Made by a program: the position numbers and the translations under genes
Shown here: one piece after another, positions 15,819 through 25,489 of the stretch
Numbering within the stretch: the stretch's first letter is position 1
Layout of the letters: each line of letters begins with the position of its first letter
The notes under the pieces: model-generated
What the model saw: the letters and a program-made list of their open reading frames with translations, nothing else
Told to the model about the DNA's origin: nothing
Database searches by the model: none
From: Candidatus Epulonipiscium sp.
GTDB taxonomy: Bacteria > Bacillota > Clostridia > Lachnospirales > Defluviitaleaceae
Direction: 5' to 3'
Assembly: GCA_012519205.1 (NCBI GenBank)
Contig: JAAYQR010000027.1
Location: forward strand, 1 to 64,000
Length of the DNA: 64,000 nt

Positions 15819-16826
15819 ATGAGAATAGTAAATTTATTTCAAACAAAAAAGAATAGCCCCGCAAATAATTACAACGATAATAATAAAAATGGTTTTTTTA
15901 TAGAAGAGGATGTTCTACTAAAGATAATGAGCACATTTGAAAGCCTAAATAAATTGGTATCAGAAAAAATAGATGGGCTTTTACAAAACGAAGGAAAGTC
16001 AACCAAAAGGGTTAGTGATTTATCCGTAAGTATTTCAGAAACGAATAAAAGTTTGCAGCATATATCCAATAATATTATAAGGTTTTCTGACAATGTAGAA
16101 TCCACAAATGCATTGATAAATAATGTGCTTAGTAATGTGGATATGACTAAAAAGTTAACATATGTAGGCAGTGAAAATATGAATGATGTATCTACTCAAG
16201 TTAATGTTATTATGACAATCATAGATGAGTTTCAAACTGCCTTTGTTGATCTTAAAGATGCGTATACCAATATACAAGAATTCACAGAAATTATCAATAA
16301 TATCGCAAGCCAAACCAATTTATTATCCCTGAATGCTTCCATCGAAGCAGCTAGGGCAGGAGAGCAAGGTAGGGGGTTTGCCGTAGTTGCTGATGAAGTC
16401 AAGAAGCTCTCGGAGGCTACTACCCAAGCCTCTCTTCAAATTGGAAGTACCATAGCCACAATAATGGAGTCGATGGAAGAATTAAACAATAAAACTTCTA
16501 GCGCATCTACTGAAGTAGAAAAGGGAATGCATCTAACAGAAAAGGCTAAAATATCTCTGATGGATATCTTGCAAAATCAAGATGAACTTATTAATCTTGC
16601 TGAGGATTCTGTTAAAGCAACAATGGAGAATTCTAATGTGATAGATACCATTTCTAAAGAACTTATTTCACTAAATACTACCTCGAAACAGGACAAAGAT
16701 AGTCTGGATGGCTTTTTATTGGATACTGAGGTGAAAACAAGTTACTTTATCGATTTAATTTCGTTTTCAGATCAATCCTTAGAAAGTGTTAAGCTATTAA
16801 GAAAGAAACTAAAGAAATGGGGATGA
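15819..16826 (+). CDS. Soluble methyl-accepting chemotaxis protein
   Basis: A 335-residue protein with no membrane helix. The C-terminal signalling hairpin is clear: [20 protein letters not shown], then [19 protein letters not shown]. The first 150 residues are coiled coil. Without its own ligand-binding domain it presumably takes input from the FIST protein encoded immediately upstream and signals to CheA/CheW. That partnership is inference from the 2-nt spacing. No che genes lie in the window. Confidence 0.88.
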   Translation: MRIVNLFQTKKNSPANNYNDNNKNGFFIEEDVLLKIMSTFESLNKLVSEKIDGLLQNEGKSTKRVSDLSVSISETNKSLQHISNNIIRFSDNVESTNALINNVLSNVDMTKKLTYVGSENMNDVSTQVNVIMTIIDEFQTAFVDLKDAYTNIQEFTEIINNIASQTNLLSLNASIEAARAGEQGRGFAVVADEVKKLSEATTQASLQIGSTIATIMESMEELNNKTSSASTEVEKGMHLTEKAKISLMDILQNQDELINLAEDSVKATMENSNVIDTISKELISLNTTSKQDKDSLDGFLLDTEVKTSYFIDLISFSDQSLESVKLLRKKLKKWG

Positions 16827-16859
16827 TTCAGGATTCTTAATTTTAGGGGTTATTATTTC

Positions 16860-17420
16860 TTAATAAAAAAGTAGCCCTGTTACACCGGCTATAATTATAA
16901 CTATAATAGGGTTTAATTTATGTATCCTTAATAAAAGCAAAGAAACTATGAACATAATTATGGCTGTAATATTTACACTAGTATTTTTAACCTGTAATGA
17001 TGAAGTCTCGAAAAATGAAATCAAAATAATGGTACCTGCCGCAGAGGCAATAAGACCTACGGAGCTAGAGCGTAGGCCTTTTAATATGTTAGCAATACTA
17101 TTTATATCCCTGTTTTTCTTAAAAAACTCGTAAAAGAGAATGGAAATAATAAATCCAGATATGATACTTCCAAATGTAGCCACTATAGCACCGGGAATAC
17201 CGGCAATACGTATACCTACAAAGGAAGCAGTGTTGACAACTAAAGGACCAGGTGTCATTTGAGAAATTGTAATGATATCTGTATATTCTTGGAGTGTAAG
17301 CCAATTATAATAATTTACCATCCTATCCTGTATTAATGGGATAATCGCATATCCCCCACCAATACTAAATAAACCAACTTGCAAAAAACTAATAAATAAT
17401 TTTAGAATAGTGTTATTCAT
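16860..17420 (-). CDS. Chromate transporter subunit (short ChrA, second)
   Basis: A 186-residue membrane protein with the chromate-transport domain: GLFSIGGGYAIIPLIQ near the start and ISQMTPGPLVVNTASFVG in the middle. In Firmicutes, two half-length ChrA proteins replace one long transporter. The start is Met at 17420 behind AAGGAGC. It overlaps the partner gene by 8 nt, indicating co-translation. Substrate could be chromate or another oxyanion such as sulfate. Confidence 0.88.
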   Translation of the reverse strand: MNNTILKLFISFLQVGLFSIGGGYAIIPLIQDRMVNYYNWLTLQEYTDIITISQMTPGPLVVNTASFVGIRIAGIPGAIVATFGSIISGFIISILFYEFFKKNRDINSIANILKGLRSSSVGLIASAAGTIILISFFETSSLQVKNTSVNITAIIMFIVSLLLLRIHKLNPIIVIIIAGVTGLLFY

Positions 17421-17991
17421 CTTGAATTGCTCCTTGTTTGTTTTTGAAATAAGTTTGTATGAAAGATAAAATAGAACATAAGACAATTATAGTTATTGCA
17501 TTGATATTAAAAACAAAATTAGCTATGAATGTAATGGGAGCCATTAATGTAAATAGTAATTTTTTTTCTTTTATAATCCCTTGTCCCATATCAACTATCA
17601 AATCAACAATTGTAGCGGCAACTCCCGCTTGCATACCTTTCAAAATTGCTGTAATAATCCTATTATCTCTAAAAGCCTTATAAAAAAAGGATATGACAGA
17701 TAAAATCAATAAAGGTGGTAAAACGGTACCTATACAGCTGATGATTGCACCAGTAATTCCCAATATACGATAACCTACTAATACAGCAATATTAACAGCT
17801 ATGGCACCCGGGGTTGATTGGGCAATTGCAGCCATATCTAGGAGCTCTTCTTGACTAATTAATTCTAAGTCATTGACGAAATACTTGCGTATCATGGGTA
17901 TAGCAATATATCCCCCACCAAAGGTAAAAGCGCTGATAGAGAATGTAATTTTAAAAAGGGTAAAATATAATTTAAGTTTTTCAAATCTCAT
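17413..17991 (-). CDS. Chromate transporter subunit (short ChrA, first)
   Basis: A 192-residue partner of the protein above, first in the operon. It has the same landmarks (FTFGGGYIAIPMIRKY; IAQSTPGAIAVNIAVLVGY) and similar helices. ATG 17991 lies 11 nt from GGAGG, a slightly long gap; an upstream TTG at 18030 has no site. Confidence 0.87.
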   Translation of the reverse strand: MRFEKLKLYFTLFKITFSISAFTFGGGYIAIPMIRKYFVNDLELISQEELLDMAAIAQSTPGAIAVNIAVLVGYRILGITGAIISCIGTVLPPLLILSVISFFYKAFRDNRIITAILKGMQAGVAATIVDLIVDMGQGIIKEKKLLFTLMAPITFIANFVFNINAITIIVLCSILSFIQTYFKNKQGAIQDE

Positions 17992-18184
17992 AAGGGATAA
18001 AACCTCCAATAATTCTAACTTAATATTCAATAGTATACCCTTTGTTCTAACATAAGTAAAATGATATATAGACTATCTTTTTCTATTTATATTTAATTTT
18101 ATATTGCAAGAATATTATAAGGATGATATAATAATGATATCACATATATATCAAATATATATTAAAAATCGTGAGGTGGAGATT

Positions 18185-19207
18185 ATGGAAGAGAAAATTT
18201 TAAAAGCAAAAAAAGGAATGCCTATGTTATTTTTATTCATACTACTTTATGCTATAGCCATTGGCCTAATTATTCTTGGGGGGGCCATAATTGACAAAGG
18301 CGAATCTATAGGGGGCATACCTCTAGCAGTTGGAATCATTGGGATTATTCTTGGTGTTATACCCTTTTTGGGGTTTAAAGTTATAAGGCCCAAAGAGGCT
18401 TTAGTTCTTACACTTTTTGGAGACTATATTGGTACTATTAATGAACCAGGGTTTTATTTTGTTAATCCATTTTCTATAGCAGTTAATCCGGCAGCTAAAA
18501 CACGTCTTGGTCAAAGTGGAGATGTAGATAGTAATGTTCCATTGAATATAGCAACCTTAGCTGAACAAAAAATTATTTATACTAGTGGTAATGATAAAAA
18601 GATATCTCTAAAAATCATGACCCTTAATAATACTAGGCAAAAAGTCAACGATGTTTTGGGAAATCCTGTTGAGATTGGTATTGCTGTTATGTGGAGGGTT
18701 GTAGATACAGCTAGTGCAGTTTTTAATGTTGATAATTTTAAAGAATATCTTTCTTTACAATGTGATAGTGCAGTAAGAAATATTGTGCGTATTTATCCTT
18801 ATGATGTAGCGCAGGGCATTGATACCACAGGGGATGGTGAGCCTGATGAAGGAAGTCTTAGGGGTTCTAGCGCGATAGTAGCTGAACGTATTCGCCAAGA
18901 AATACAAGACAAGGTAAAAGAAGCAGGTCTTGAAATAATTGAAGCCCGTATAACTTATCTTGCATATGCTCCTGAGATTGCAGCAGTTATGCTTCAAAGG
19001 CAACAAGCTAGTGCTATCATTGATGCACGAAAAATGATAGTTGATGGTGCAGTAAGCATGGTGGAAATGGCTATTGAAAAGCTAAACCAAAACGAAGTAG
19101 TAGAATTAGACGAGGAGCGTAAGGCCGCAATGGTATCCAATTTATTAGTTGTATTATGTGGTAACAAAGATGCTCAGCCCATTGTAAATAGTGGAAGTTT
19201 ATATTAA
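18185..19207 (+). CDS. SPFH (band 7) domain membrane protein
   Basis: A 340-residue protein with two N-terminal hydrophobic segments (about residues 13-35 and 40-62). The SPFH domain follows ([20 protein letters not shown]) and then a helical region with [20 protein letters not shown]. Stomatin/flotillin-like proteins scaffold membrane microdomains. The start at 18185 follows GAGGTGGAG. A ribbon-helix-helix gene begins 2 nt after its stop; the pair is seen together in Firmicutes. Confidence 0.88.
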   Translation: MEEKILKAKKGMPMLFLFILLYAIAIGLIILGGAIIDKGESIGGIPLAVGIIGIILGVIPFLGFKVIRPKEALVLTLFGDYIGTINEPGFYFVNPFSIAVNPAAKTRLGQSGDVDSNVPLNIATLAEQKIIYTSGNDKKISLKIMTLNNTRQKVNDVLGNPVEIGIAVMWRVVDTASAVFNVDNFKEYLSLQCDSAVRNIVRIYPYDVAQGIDTTGDGEPDEGSLRGSSAIVAERIRQEIQDKVKEAGLEIIEARITYLAYAPEIAAVMLQRQQASAIIDARKMIVDGAVSMVEMAIEKLNQNEVVELDEERKAAMVSNLLVVLCGNKDAQPIVNSGSLY

Positions 19208-19209
19208 AA

Positions 19210-19383
19210 ATGAATGAGAAAAAGAAACAGACTCCCCTTCGTATCTCTTCAAAGTTGTACGAGGAGATTGCATCTTGGGCAGAAGATGACTTTCGATCTA
19301 TTAATGGGCAGATTGAATATCTTCTGACAGAATGTGTAAAATGGAGAAAAAAGGGTGAAAAAGGTATGACTAAGAAATTATAA
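19210..19383 (+). CDS. Arc-like ribbon-helix-helix protein
   Basis: A 57-residue protein: MNEKKKQTPLRISSKLYEEI, then ASWAEDDFRSINGQIEYLL. The strand TPLRIS followed by two helices is the Arc/MetJ ribbon-helix-helix fold, which binds DNA as a dimer. It begins 2 nt after the SPFH gene and ends just before a terminator, so it belongs to that operon. Target genes are unknown. It may equally work as an adaptor for the SPFH scaffold. Confidence 0.75.
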   Translation: MNEKKKQTPLRISSKLYEEIASWAEDDFRSINGQIEYLLTECVKWRKKGEKGMTKKL

Positions 19384-19402
19384 AATTTGATATTTGATTT
19401 TT

Positions 19403-19435
19403 AATAGCACCGATTATTATACCGGTGCTATTTTA
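19403..19435 (+). terminator. Terminator after the SPFH/RHH operon
   Basis: AATAGCACCG pairs with CGGTGCTATT around a short AT-rich loop and runs into TTTAAAT. The roughly 250 nt that follow hold no gene; a perfect 11-bp palindrome CGGATTATCCG occurs at 19507-19517. Confidence 0.8.
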
Positions 19436-19689
19436 AATCATTTTGATAACTATGTTCAAAACCGGATAACTTTTAAGTAAGGTTTTTACATATCATCAAT
19501 TAAAATCGGATTATCCGTAGTATATAGATTATCTAATAGTATTTACACTTTAGAGGAATACATAGTTTAAAAAAACACGAAATGTATTAATTAAAAAAAC
19601 TCTTATTGAATAAAATAAAATAGAATTATATATACTAATCCAGAGCATTTAATTAGCTAATAAAGAGAGGTTATCACAGTGGGAAATAA

Positions 19690-20067
19690 GATTATAGAAG
19701 GTTTATCAGCAATGAATACAACGACTTTGCAAATATCCCCGGACATACAGAAGGTCATATTTCCCTATTTCGTGAAAAGGACCGTGTGCTTATTGCTGCA
19801 GATGCTTTTTGTACAACGAAACAGGAATCTTTAATCTCTGTATTATTACATGATGAACAGATAAGCGGACCACCAAAATATTTGACTACTGATTGGAAAG
19901 CAGGAAAGGATTCAGTAATAGTCCTTAGGGACTTAAAACCATCATTGGTAATATCAAGTCATGGCGAGCCTATGGAAGGTGAAGAACTTAGAAAACATTT
20001 AGAGATGCTAGTTGCAAACTTTGATAAGATTACCGTACCTGAGCAAGGAGTTTTTGTTACCCAATAA
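19690..20067 (+). pseudogene. 5'-truncated metallo-beta-lactamase-fold hydrolase
   Basis: The frame encodes IPGHTEGHISLF and LIAADAF, the HxxGH and aspartate motifs of the MBL fold, then a terminal ISSHGEPM histidine motif. The N-terminal half with the first HxHxDH motif is missing. A GTG with a ribosome site at 19679 opens a different frame (VGNKIIEGLSAMNTTTL), consistent with a deletion plus frameshift. The remaining 126 codons cannot form a full active site. Confidence 0.7.
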
Positions 20068-20169
20068 GAAGAAACTAGATTTTTGGTAGTTCTACTGGAC
20101 TTAGTATTGAATTAAAGAAGGAAATATACCATAATGATAGAAAGGTTAAATTATAAAGGGGGAAATATA

Positions 20170-20895
20170 ATGATACCAACACCGCATATCGAAACAAAAG
20201 ATAAAAGTGAGATTGCACAAACTGTATTAATGCCTGGAGACCCTCTACGAGCTAAATTTATAGCCGACACCTTCCTAACAGATGTAAAGCAGTTTAATAG
20301 TGTTCGGAATGTTTTGGGGTATACGGGGAACTATGAAGAAAAAAGGATTTCTGTTATGGCAAGTGGGATGGGTATGCCTAGTATGGGGATATACTCCTAC
20401 GAGCTTTATAAGTTTTATGATGTAGCAAATATTATAAGAATCGGATCCTGCGGAGGATATACCCCTGATGCAAAACTCTATGATGTAATCCTAGCCAAAG
20501 ATGTATGGAGTGAATCAAATTATGCTAAAGTGCAGGGGGGTTATGAGAGCAATATCATTGAAGGAACAAAGGAACTAAACGAAAGACTTATGAAATATGC
20601 AAAAGAATTAGATATACCAGTGCATTTGGCAAGGATTCATTCTTCCGATGTATTTTATAGGGAAAATTCTAAGGAGTATAAAGATATTTACGATAAATAT
20701 GGTTGCGTAGCTGTGGAAATGGAGGCCTTTGCACTTTTTCATAATGCAAGAATCCTTGGAAAAAATGCAGCATGCCTACTTACGGTATCCGATAACTTAG
20801 CAACTAAAGAAGCAACGACCTCTAGAGAACGACAAAATGCTTTCACAAATATGATGAAAATTGCCCTAGGCGGTGGTGCCGGGTACACAAGTTAA
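20170..20895 (+). CDS. deoD: Purine-nucleoside phosphorylase DeoD-type
   Basis: Phosphorolysis of purine (deoxy)nucleosides to free base and (deoxy)ribose-1-phosphate in purine salvage. The 241-residue length fits the hexameric DeoD class. Landmarks: PTPHIETKDK at the start, VLMPGDPLRAKFIA (phosphate loop), RIGSCGGY, and VEMEAFALFHNA with the ribose-binding Met-Glu. LLTVSDNL carries the catalytic Asp. ATG 20170 follows AAAGGGGG. A strong terminator follows at 20903. An adenine deaminase gene begins 43 kb further on. Confidence 0.93.
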   Translation: MIPTPHIETKDKSEIAQTVLMPGDPLRAKFIADTFLTDVKQFNSVRNVLGYTGNYEEKRISVMASGMGMPSMGIYSYELYKFYDVANIIRIGSCGGYTPDAKLYDVILAKDVWSESNYAKVQGGYESNIIEGTKELNERLMKYAKELDIPVHLARIHSSDVFYRENSKEYKDIYDKYGCVAVEMEAFALFHNARILGKNAACLLTVSDNLATKEATTSRERQNAFTNMMKIALGGGAGYTS

Positions 20896-20902
20896 TAGGT
20901 TA

Positions 20903-20930
20903 GGGGGTGGATTATTCCACCCCCTTTTTA
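20903..20930 (+). terminator. Terminator of deoD
   Basis: GGGGGTGG (20903-20910), loop ATTATT, CCACCCCC (20917-20924), then TTTTTATT. It lies between convergent genes and also overlaps the end of the parvulin gene. Confidence 0.9.
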
Positions 20931-21671
20931 TTCAATAATACTTACAGGATATTTTTTCTTTAACTTTTCTTGGGTTGTTATATAAATTTCCCTTTGTTTA
21001 TTTGCTAGGCATTGGTCTTTGGCTTTATCTTCTACCTCTTCAAAAGAGGGATCTTTTGCCTCGTTAATTTTATCAACTTTAATTATATGATAGCCAAATT
21101 GTGTTTCAACCGGAGAACTTATTTCCCCAATTCCCATGGAAAAAACAACCTTATCAAATTCAGGGACCATTTGCCCCTGGGAAAACTCCCCAAGAGAGCC
21201 TCCAGATTCCTTAGAAGGACAGCTTGAATATTTACCGGCAGCATCAGCGAAATCTAATCCGTCCTTGATTTCTTTTAATATTTTATCTGCTTCCTCTTTA
21301 CTATCAACCAAGATATGCCTTGCATTTATTGTTTTTGGTTGTGCAAACATAATTTTATTTTCGTTAAAATATTTCTTTGCTTCTTCATCACTTACAGAAA
21401 CGGAAGTCATTAACTTGTTGGCAGCATACTGGATAAGTAAAGATTTTTTCATTTGTTCTAAGGCTACCATAAAACTTTCTTCGTTTTCGAAATTATTTTC
21501 CAAGGCATCGGAATAAATTAATTCTTGAGCAATAATTTCATCAAGCAATTGTCTTTGACCCTGAGGATTATTGAACTGTGCCCCTCTTTGGCCTAAACTT
21601 TTCATAAGAGAATGAATATCTGATTGCTTAATTTCCCTACTATCAACTGTAGCTAATACCTTATTTTCCAT
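20928..21671 (-). CDS. Parvulin-type peptidyl-prolyl isomerase
   Basis: A 247-residue protein with a SurA/PrsA-like helical N-terminal domain (residues 1-110). The rotamase domain follows (INARHILVDSKEEADKILKE, GGSLGEFSQGQMVPEFD, ETQFGYHIIKVDKI). Unlike PrsA it has no signal peptide or lipobox, so it should act in the cytoplasm as a foldase or chaperone. The N-terminus (ENKVLATVDSREIKQSDI) resembles other clostridial cytosolic PpiC proteins. It is monocistronic. Confidence 0.88.
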   Translation of the reverse strand: MENKVLATVDSREIKQSDIHSLMKSLGQRGAQFNNPQGQRQLLDEIIAQELIYSDALENNFENEESFMVALEQMKKSLLIQYAANKLMTSVSVSDEEAKKYFNENKIMFAQPKTINARHILVDSKEEADKILKEIKDGLDFADAAGKYSSCPSKESGGSLGEFSQGQMVPEFDKVVFSMGIGEISSPVETQFGYHIIKVDKINEAKDPSFEEVEDKAKDQCLANKQREIYITTQEKLKKKYPVSIIE

Positions 21672-21771
21672 TCAGTAATCTCCTTTATATTTAAATTAAT
21701 TGCCATTAGAAGTGTAACATTATTTACTTAGGTTGTAAAATAAAGTTGTGAATGGATAAGGTTTTATTATA

Positions 21772-23832
21772 TCATGTTCTATTCCAAAAACGTTGTTGAG
21801 CAATAGCAGCAATAAAATCCTTTTCAAAACTAGGATTATTTGCAGCAAAGATTACACCAGCTAAATTGTTTTCTTTTGATCGCTGCATACATAATTGCCC
21901 AGTGGTTGCTACCCCGATGGGCTTATAATGTTTATAAGCTTTATTTACGAATTCCATAACATTATAATTGAAATTCTTTTGGTTTTGTACATTTCCCCCA
22001 ACAATATAAAGGGAATCATACAGAACCGAATCCGATGTAATAAAGGATTTATTAACTGTAATGGTTGAGCCACCAGCCCCAACAACATCTCCAAGTTTTT
22101 CACTTATAATATCTACAAATACGCCACATTTTCCTAGAGCATCGAGGGTATTTCTAACTTCCCTATCATTGAAGTTATTACCAATTATAATTCCGACCTT
22201 TTGTGTGTATGCATAATGTGGTGTATTTGCCTGACTTAGGGCAGGAGAAGATTTTGTTATTTGCACATTGGAGATTTTTGGCGGAACGGCACCGATGTTT
22301 TCAGCAATTATTTTTGCCATTTCTGTATCTACATTTGCGAACATATCAACATTTTGTTGACGAACGGATTTACTTTTTACCATTCCAAGATGATAAATAA
22401 ATAATTCTATTGTATGTTGTTTCTCCACCGGTGACATACTATTCCAAAAGAGTCTAGCCTGGGAAAAATAGTCTGTAAATGAGTCGCTGGGAACCTCTCT
22501 TGTAACATGCCCCTCAACTTTCGTAGGATAATGTGTGAAGCCACCTTCTTCTGGACTTGAAGTTGCAGGGGTGTTGTGGGCTAGGGAATTTTTGCGATAA
22601 TCAACCCTATCAACGTCGATTCTATATCTTGAGTAGCCATCTCTTTGGTTAAAATTCATTTCTACAATAGGCTTATTAATAGGTATTAACTCGATGTTTG
22701 AAGTGCCAAGACGATGATAATCCGTATCCCTATAGGCAAAGGTCCGACCTTGTAAAACAGGGTCATTTGAAAAGTCAATTCCTGGGACAAGGTTGGAAGG
22801 GTCGAAGGAGGATTGTTCTTCCTCTGCAAAGAAATTATTCACCAACTTATTCAAGGTCATTTTCCCAACTATTTCGGGGGGAACAACTTCTTCTGGCCAC
22901 AGTTTTGAGTCATCCAAAACATCAAAATCATATTTAAACTCGTCTTCTTCAGGAATCATTTGAATGCCGAGCCAGTACTCGGGATAGGCCCCCCGCTCAA
23001 TTGCCTCAATCATATCATGTCTATGGAAGTCTGGATCTATTCCACCAATTATATTTGCTTCCTCCAATAATAAAGAATGAACACCAAGTACGGGTTTCCA
23101 TATAAATCGAACAAAGGTTGATTTACCCTGTTCATTTATAAAACGGAACGTATTAATGGGATAGCCTTCCATCATCCTCCAACTTCTTGGGCGACCACGG
23201 TCAGACATGAGCCACATAATAAAATGCGCCGATTCTGGGTTATTTGCGACATAGTCCCAAAGGGTATCGTGGGCAGCTGCTGCCTGTGGGACATCGGTTA
23301 TGGGATTTGGCTTGATTGCATGGGTAAAGTCAGCAAATTTCATTGCATCCGTCATAGCAAATACCGCAAATGAAAGTGCAAGATTATCGTAATTGCCTTC
23401 TTGAGTATAGAATTTGGTTGCAAAACCGCGGACGTCTATAGCTGTATCTTTGGAACCCCTACTACCTATAAAGTTAGAAAACCGAACAAATACAGGGGTT
23501 TTAATTCCGGGCTCCCGTAGGAAACAGGCTTTTGTATACTTTCTCATAGATTTAGTACATTCAAAAATACCGTGCACCCCGAAGCCTCTTGCATGGACTA
23601 CTTTTTCTGGTATTCGCTCCCGGTTAAAATGGGATTGTTTTTTAAAAAAGTGAGAGTCTTGTAATAATGTAGGCCCCCGACGTCCTGCCCTTAGGGACTG
23701 GTCATCATTTGAAATTTTTAATCCGGCGTCGCTCGTTAATTTTTTGCCTTCTCCTGTGTTTCTTTTTTTATACTGTTCTAGTTGTCTAAGTTTTTCATTT
23801 TCCCTGATTTTATTTGGGTCTCTAGATTCCAC
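21772..23832 (-). CDS. katE: Large-subunit catalase (HPII/KatE type), atypical distal site
   Basis: Decomposition of hydrogen peroxide; 686 residues, the size of clade 2 catalases. The N-terminal extension and barrel core carry distal His80 (VVHARG), RGFATKFYT and the proximal heme Tyr367 with Arg363 (GRTFAYRDT). A flavodoxin/DJ-1-like C-terminal domain starts near 550 (QKVGIIIGNNF). Where catalases have GNNTPVF, this protein has ALSFAVF, so the distal Asn (Asn201 in E. coli HPII) is Ser154. That should weaken peroxide handling. Translation starts at GTG with AGGTGG 6 nt upstream. The gene is monocistronic. Spore or oxidative-stress control is possible, but I see no clear operator. Confidence 0.88.
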   Translation of the reverse strand: MESRDPNKIRENEKLRQLEQYKKRNTGEGKKLTSDAGLKISNDDQSLRAGRRGPTLLQDSHFFKKQSHFNRERIPEKVVHARGFGVHGIFECTKSMRKYTKACFLREPGIKTPVFVRFSNFIGSRGSKDTAIDVRGFATKFYTQEGNYDNLALSFAVFAMTDAMKFADFTHAIKPNPITDVPQAAAAHDTLWDYVANNPESAHFIMWLMSDRGRPRSWRMMEGYPINTFRFINEQGKSTFVRFIWKPVLGVHSLLLEEANIIGGIDPDFHRHDMIEAIERGAYPEYWLGIQMIPEEDEFKYDFDVLDDSKLWPEEVVPPEIVGKMTLNKLVNNFFAEEEQSSFDPSNLVPGIDFSNDPVLQGRTFAYRDTDYHRLGTSNIELIPINKPIVEMNFNQRDGYSRYRIDVDRVDYRKNSLAHNTPATSSPEEGGFTHYPTKVEGHVTREVPSDSFTDYFSQARLFWNSMSPVEKQHTIELFIYHLGMVKSKSVRQQNVDMFANVDTEMAKIIAENIGAVPPKISNVQITKSSPALSQANTPHYAYTQKVGIIIGNNFNDREVRNTLDALGKCGVFVDIISEKLGDVVGAGGSTITVNKSFITSDSVLYDSLYIVGGNVQNQKNFNYNVMEFVNKAYKHYKPIGVATTGQLCMQRSKENNLAGVIFAANNPSFEKDFIAAIAQQRFWNRT

Positions 23833-24060
23833 AAAACCACCTACTCTTTCATAAAGTTTTAATAATCCTTTACATATATATGATAGGACTTATAGATTTG
23901 CTCCAAAAAACTTTATGAACTTGTAAATTGATTAAGCTTATAACAAAAAGTAAGAATTTCTTAGTAACGATATAATTCCAGTTTCATACAATATATAGAT
24001 AGATTTACGAGACCTATAAAAAATATCCATGGGTATTGATAGAAAGGAGTAGACCATTAT

Positions 24061-24474
24061 ATGAAGTCTGTTATAAAAAAAACAGTTTATATTTTTTTAG
24101 GCTTTTTATTTTTGATAACGGGAGTTATCGGTGTAATAATACCCATTTTACCAACAACTCCGTTTTTATTAGGGGCTTCATTTTTTTTCGTAAGAGGTTC
24201 TAAATTAATAAACAAATGGTTTTTATCCACAAGACTATATAAGAATAATTTAAAAGACTTCGTAGAATCAAGGGCCATGGCATCAAAAACCAAGGTGAAG
24301 ATTTTATTTTTTGCAACTATTTTATTACTTTTTGCAATTTATTTATTAAATAACATCCATGGAAGAATAGTAATTATCTGTGTTATGCTTTATAAGTATT
24401 ATTATTTTATATTTTGTATAAAAACTATAAGACAAGATAATTCTTGGGGTAAAAAAAGAGTAAGGTTGAGATAG
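24061..24474 (+). CDS. DUF454 (YbaN-like) membrane protein
   Basis: A 137-residue small membrane protein. The family signature is GVIGVIIPILPTTPFLLGAS, followed by a basic loop (FLSTRLYKNNLKDF) and two further helices. Function is unknown; family members sit in the inner membrane. The ribosome site GAAAGGAG is about 12 nt upstream. Confidence 0.85.
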   Translation: MKSVIKKTVYIFLGFLFLITGVIGVIIPILPTTPFLLGASFFFVRGSKLINKWFLSTRLYKNNLKDFVESRAMASKTKVKILFFATILLLFAIYLLNNIHGRIVIICVMLYKYYYFIFCIKTIRQDNSWGKKRVRLR

Positions 24475-24495
24475 AAAATAAATGGAATTATAAAG

Positions 24496-25257
24496 TTAAC
24501 CATTAAAGGGAGCATTATCAGAAAATAAATCTGGATTTTTTTCTAATAATGCCAGGAGAAGATTTGCCATTTTAAAGCTATCACATATTCTTACCTCCGC
24601 ATCACCAAACTGTCCCTTATACATAGCCTTATTTTTTATACAGTAATCATCTACTTTCCAAAAATGATCAGACCATGTCTTGCCACAATGCCTACGGGAG
24701 GGGATAGATATTTCAGTTTCATCAGGTAATACTGTATATAGCTGTTCGTGTTCATCTGTCATTCGCCCAGGGATATCAACCCATTCTTCGACACTGTGTA
24801 TGAATGTGTTTTTCTTAAGATCGACCCCTAAAAGCATGATAGTTGCCTTTTTATCATAAAGCCTTCCCCAGACAGACTGTCTAGCACAAGGGGTATCATG
24901 TTGTTCTTCCCCTGAGACGAATTCCTTAGCATCCCTTCCAAGGGCAGCTATTGAATGGGTTGGGTGCAAAGAGCGAATGACCCCGGGACGTTTCCTAAAG
25001 ATTTCAGGAAGTATACCAACACAGGAGGGAGAGGTTTCTACATAAAACTTGGGATTATTGGTATTAATATAAGACCAAGTATGGGTAGGTAGTATAAGTA
25101 ATCCATCCTTCATATATTCAGATAAGGCATCTAGAACTGTATCAGCTCCCCCTTTAACATCTCCAATACTTTTCATAGATGAGTGTACTAATAAAACTCC
25201 TTTTTTATCAATTCTTAAATTTTCCAAGTCTTTCAGTAGACTTATTTTTGTATGCAT
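24496..25257 (-). CDS. AAC(3)-family N-acetyltransferase
   Basis: A 253-residue member of the aminoglycoside 3-N-acetyltransferase (antibiotic_NAT) family, which transfers acetyl from acetyl-CoA to an amine. Motifs: VLLVHSSMKSIGDVKGGADT, LPTHTWSY, SLHPTHSIAALG and MLLGVDLKKNTFIHSVEE. Chromosomal homologues such as B. subtilis YokD often have no proven role in resistance, so the substrate is open. ATG 25257 follows AGGAGG. It is monocistronic. Confidence 0.85.
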   Translation of the reverse strand: MHTKISLLKDLENLRIDKKGVLLVHSSMKSIGDVKGGADTVLDALSEYMKDGLLILPTHTWSYINTNNPKFYVETSPSCVGILPEIFRKRPGVIRSLHPTHSIAALGRDAKEFVSGEEQHDTPCARQSVWGRLYDKKATIMLLGVDLKKNTFIHSVEEWVDIPGRMTDEHEQLYTVLPDETEISIPSRRHCGKTWSDHFWKVDDYCIKNKAMYKGQFGDAEVRICDSFKMANLLLALLEKNPDLFSDNAPFNG

Positions 25258-25417
25258 AAAATCCTCCTAGCTATTGTTGTGTAGTGGTTTATAAAGTTTA
25301 AGGCTTATATTTCTATATCATAATACCATATATTCATAGTTCAAACCATATGAGGCAAAAAGGAATTTTAGGGTAAATAAAAGTACCTTTCATACAATCA
25401 AACTAGGAAAATGGTTG

Positions 25418-25468
25418 TTGACATATGTCGGTAAGGCGGTATAATATACTTATAAGTGACATATGTCA
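25418..25468 (+). promoter_or_regulatory. Promoter with twin TGACATATGTCA operators (locus B)
   Basis: TTGACA (25418-25423) and TATAAT (25440-25445) are 16 nt apart. TGACATATGTCG (25419-25430) overlaps the -35 box, and a perfect TGACATATGTCA sits at 25457-25468. Layout and sequence match locus A at 5979-6027, including the shared TATAAGTGACATATGTCA stretch after the -10 box. The promoter drives the DUF134/NifX/MinD operon. The rest of 25258-25417 has no gene. Confidence 0.75.
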
Positions 25469-25489
25469 ATAATTACAGGAGGTGAATTT

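Noticed and set aside
24496-25257. Confirmed aminoglycoside resistance gene
   Set aside because: Family membership is clear, but chromosomal AAC(3)-like proteins often lack resistance activity, and no mobile context surrounds it.
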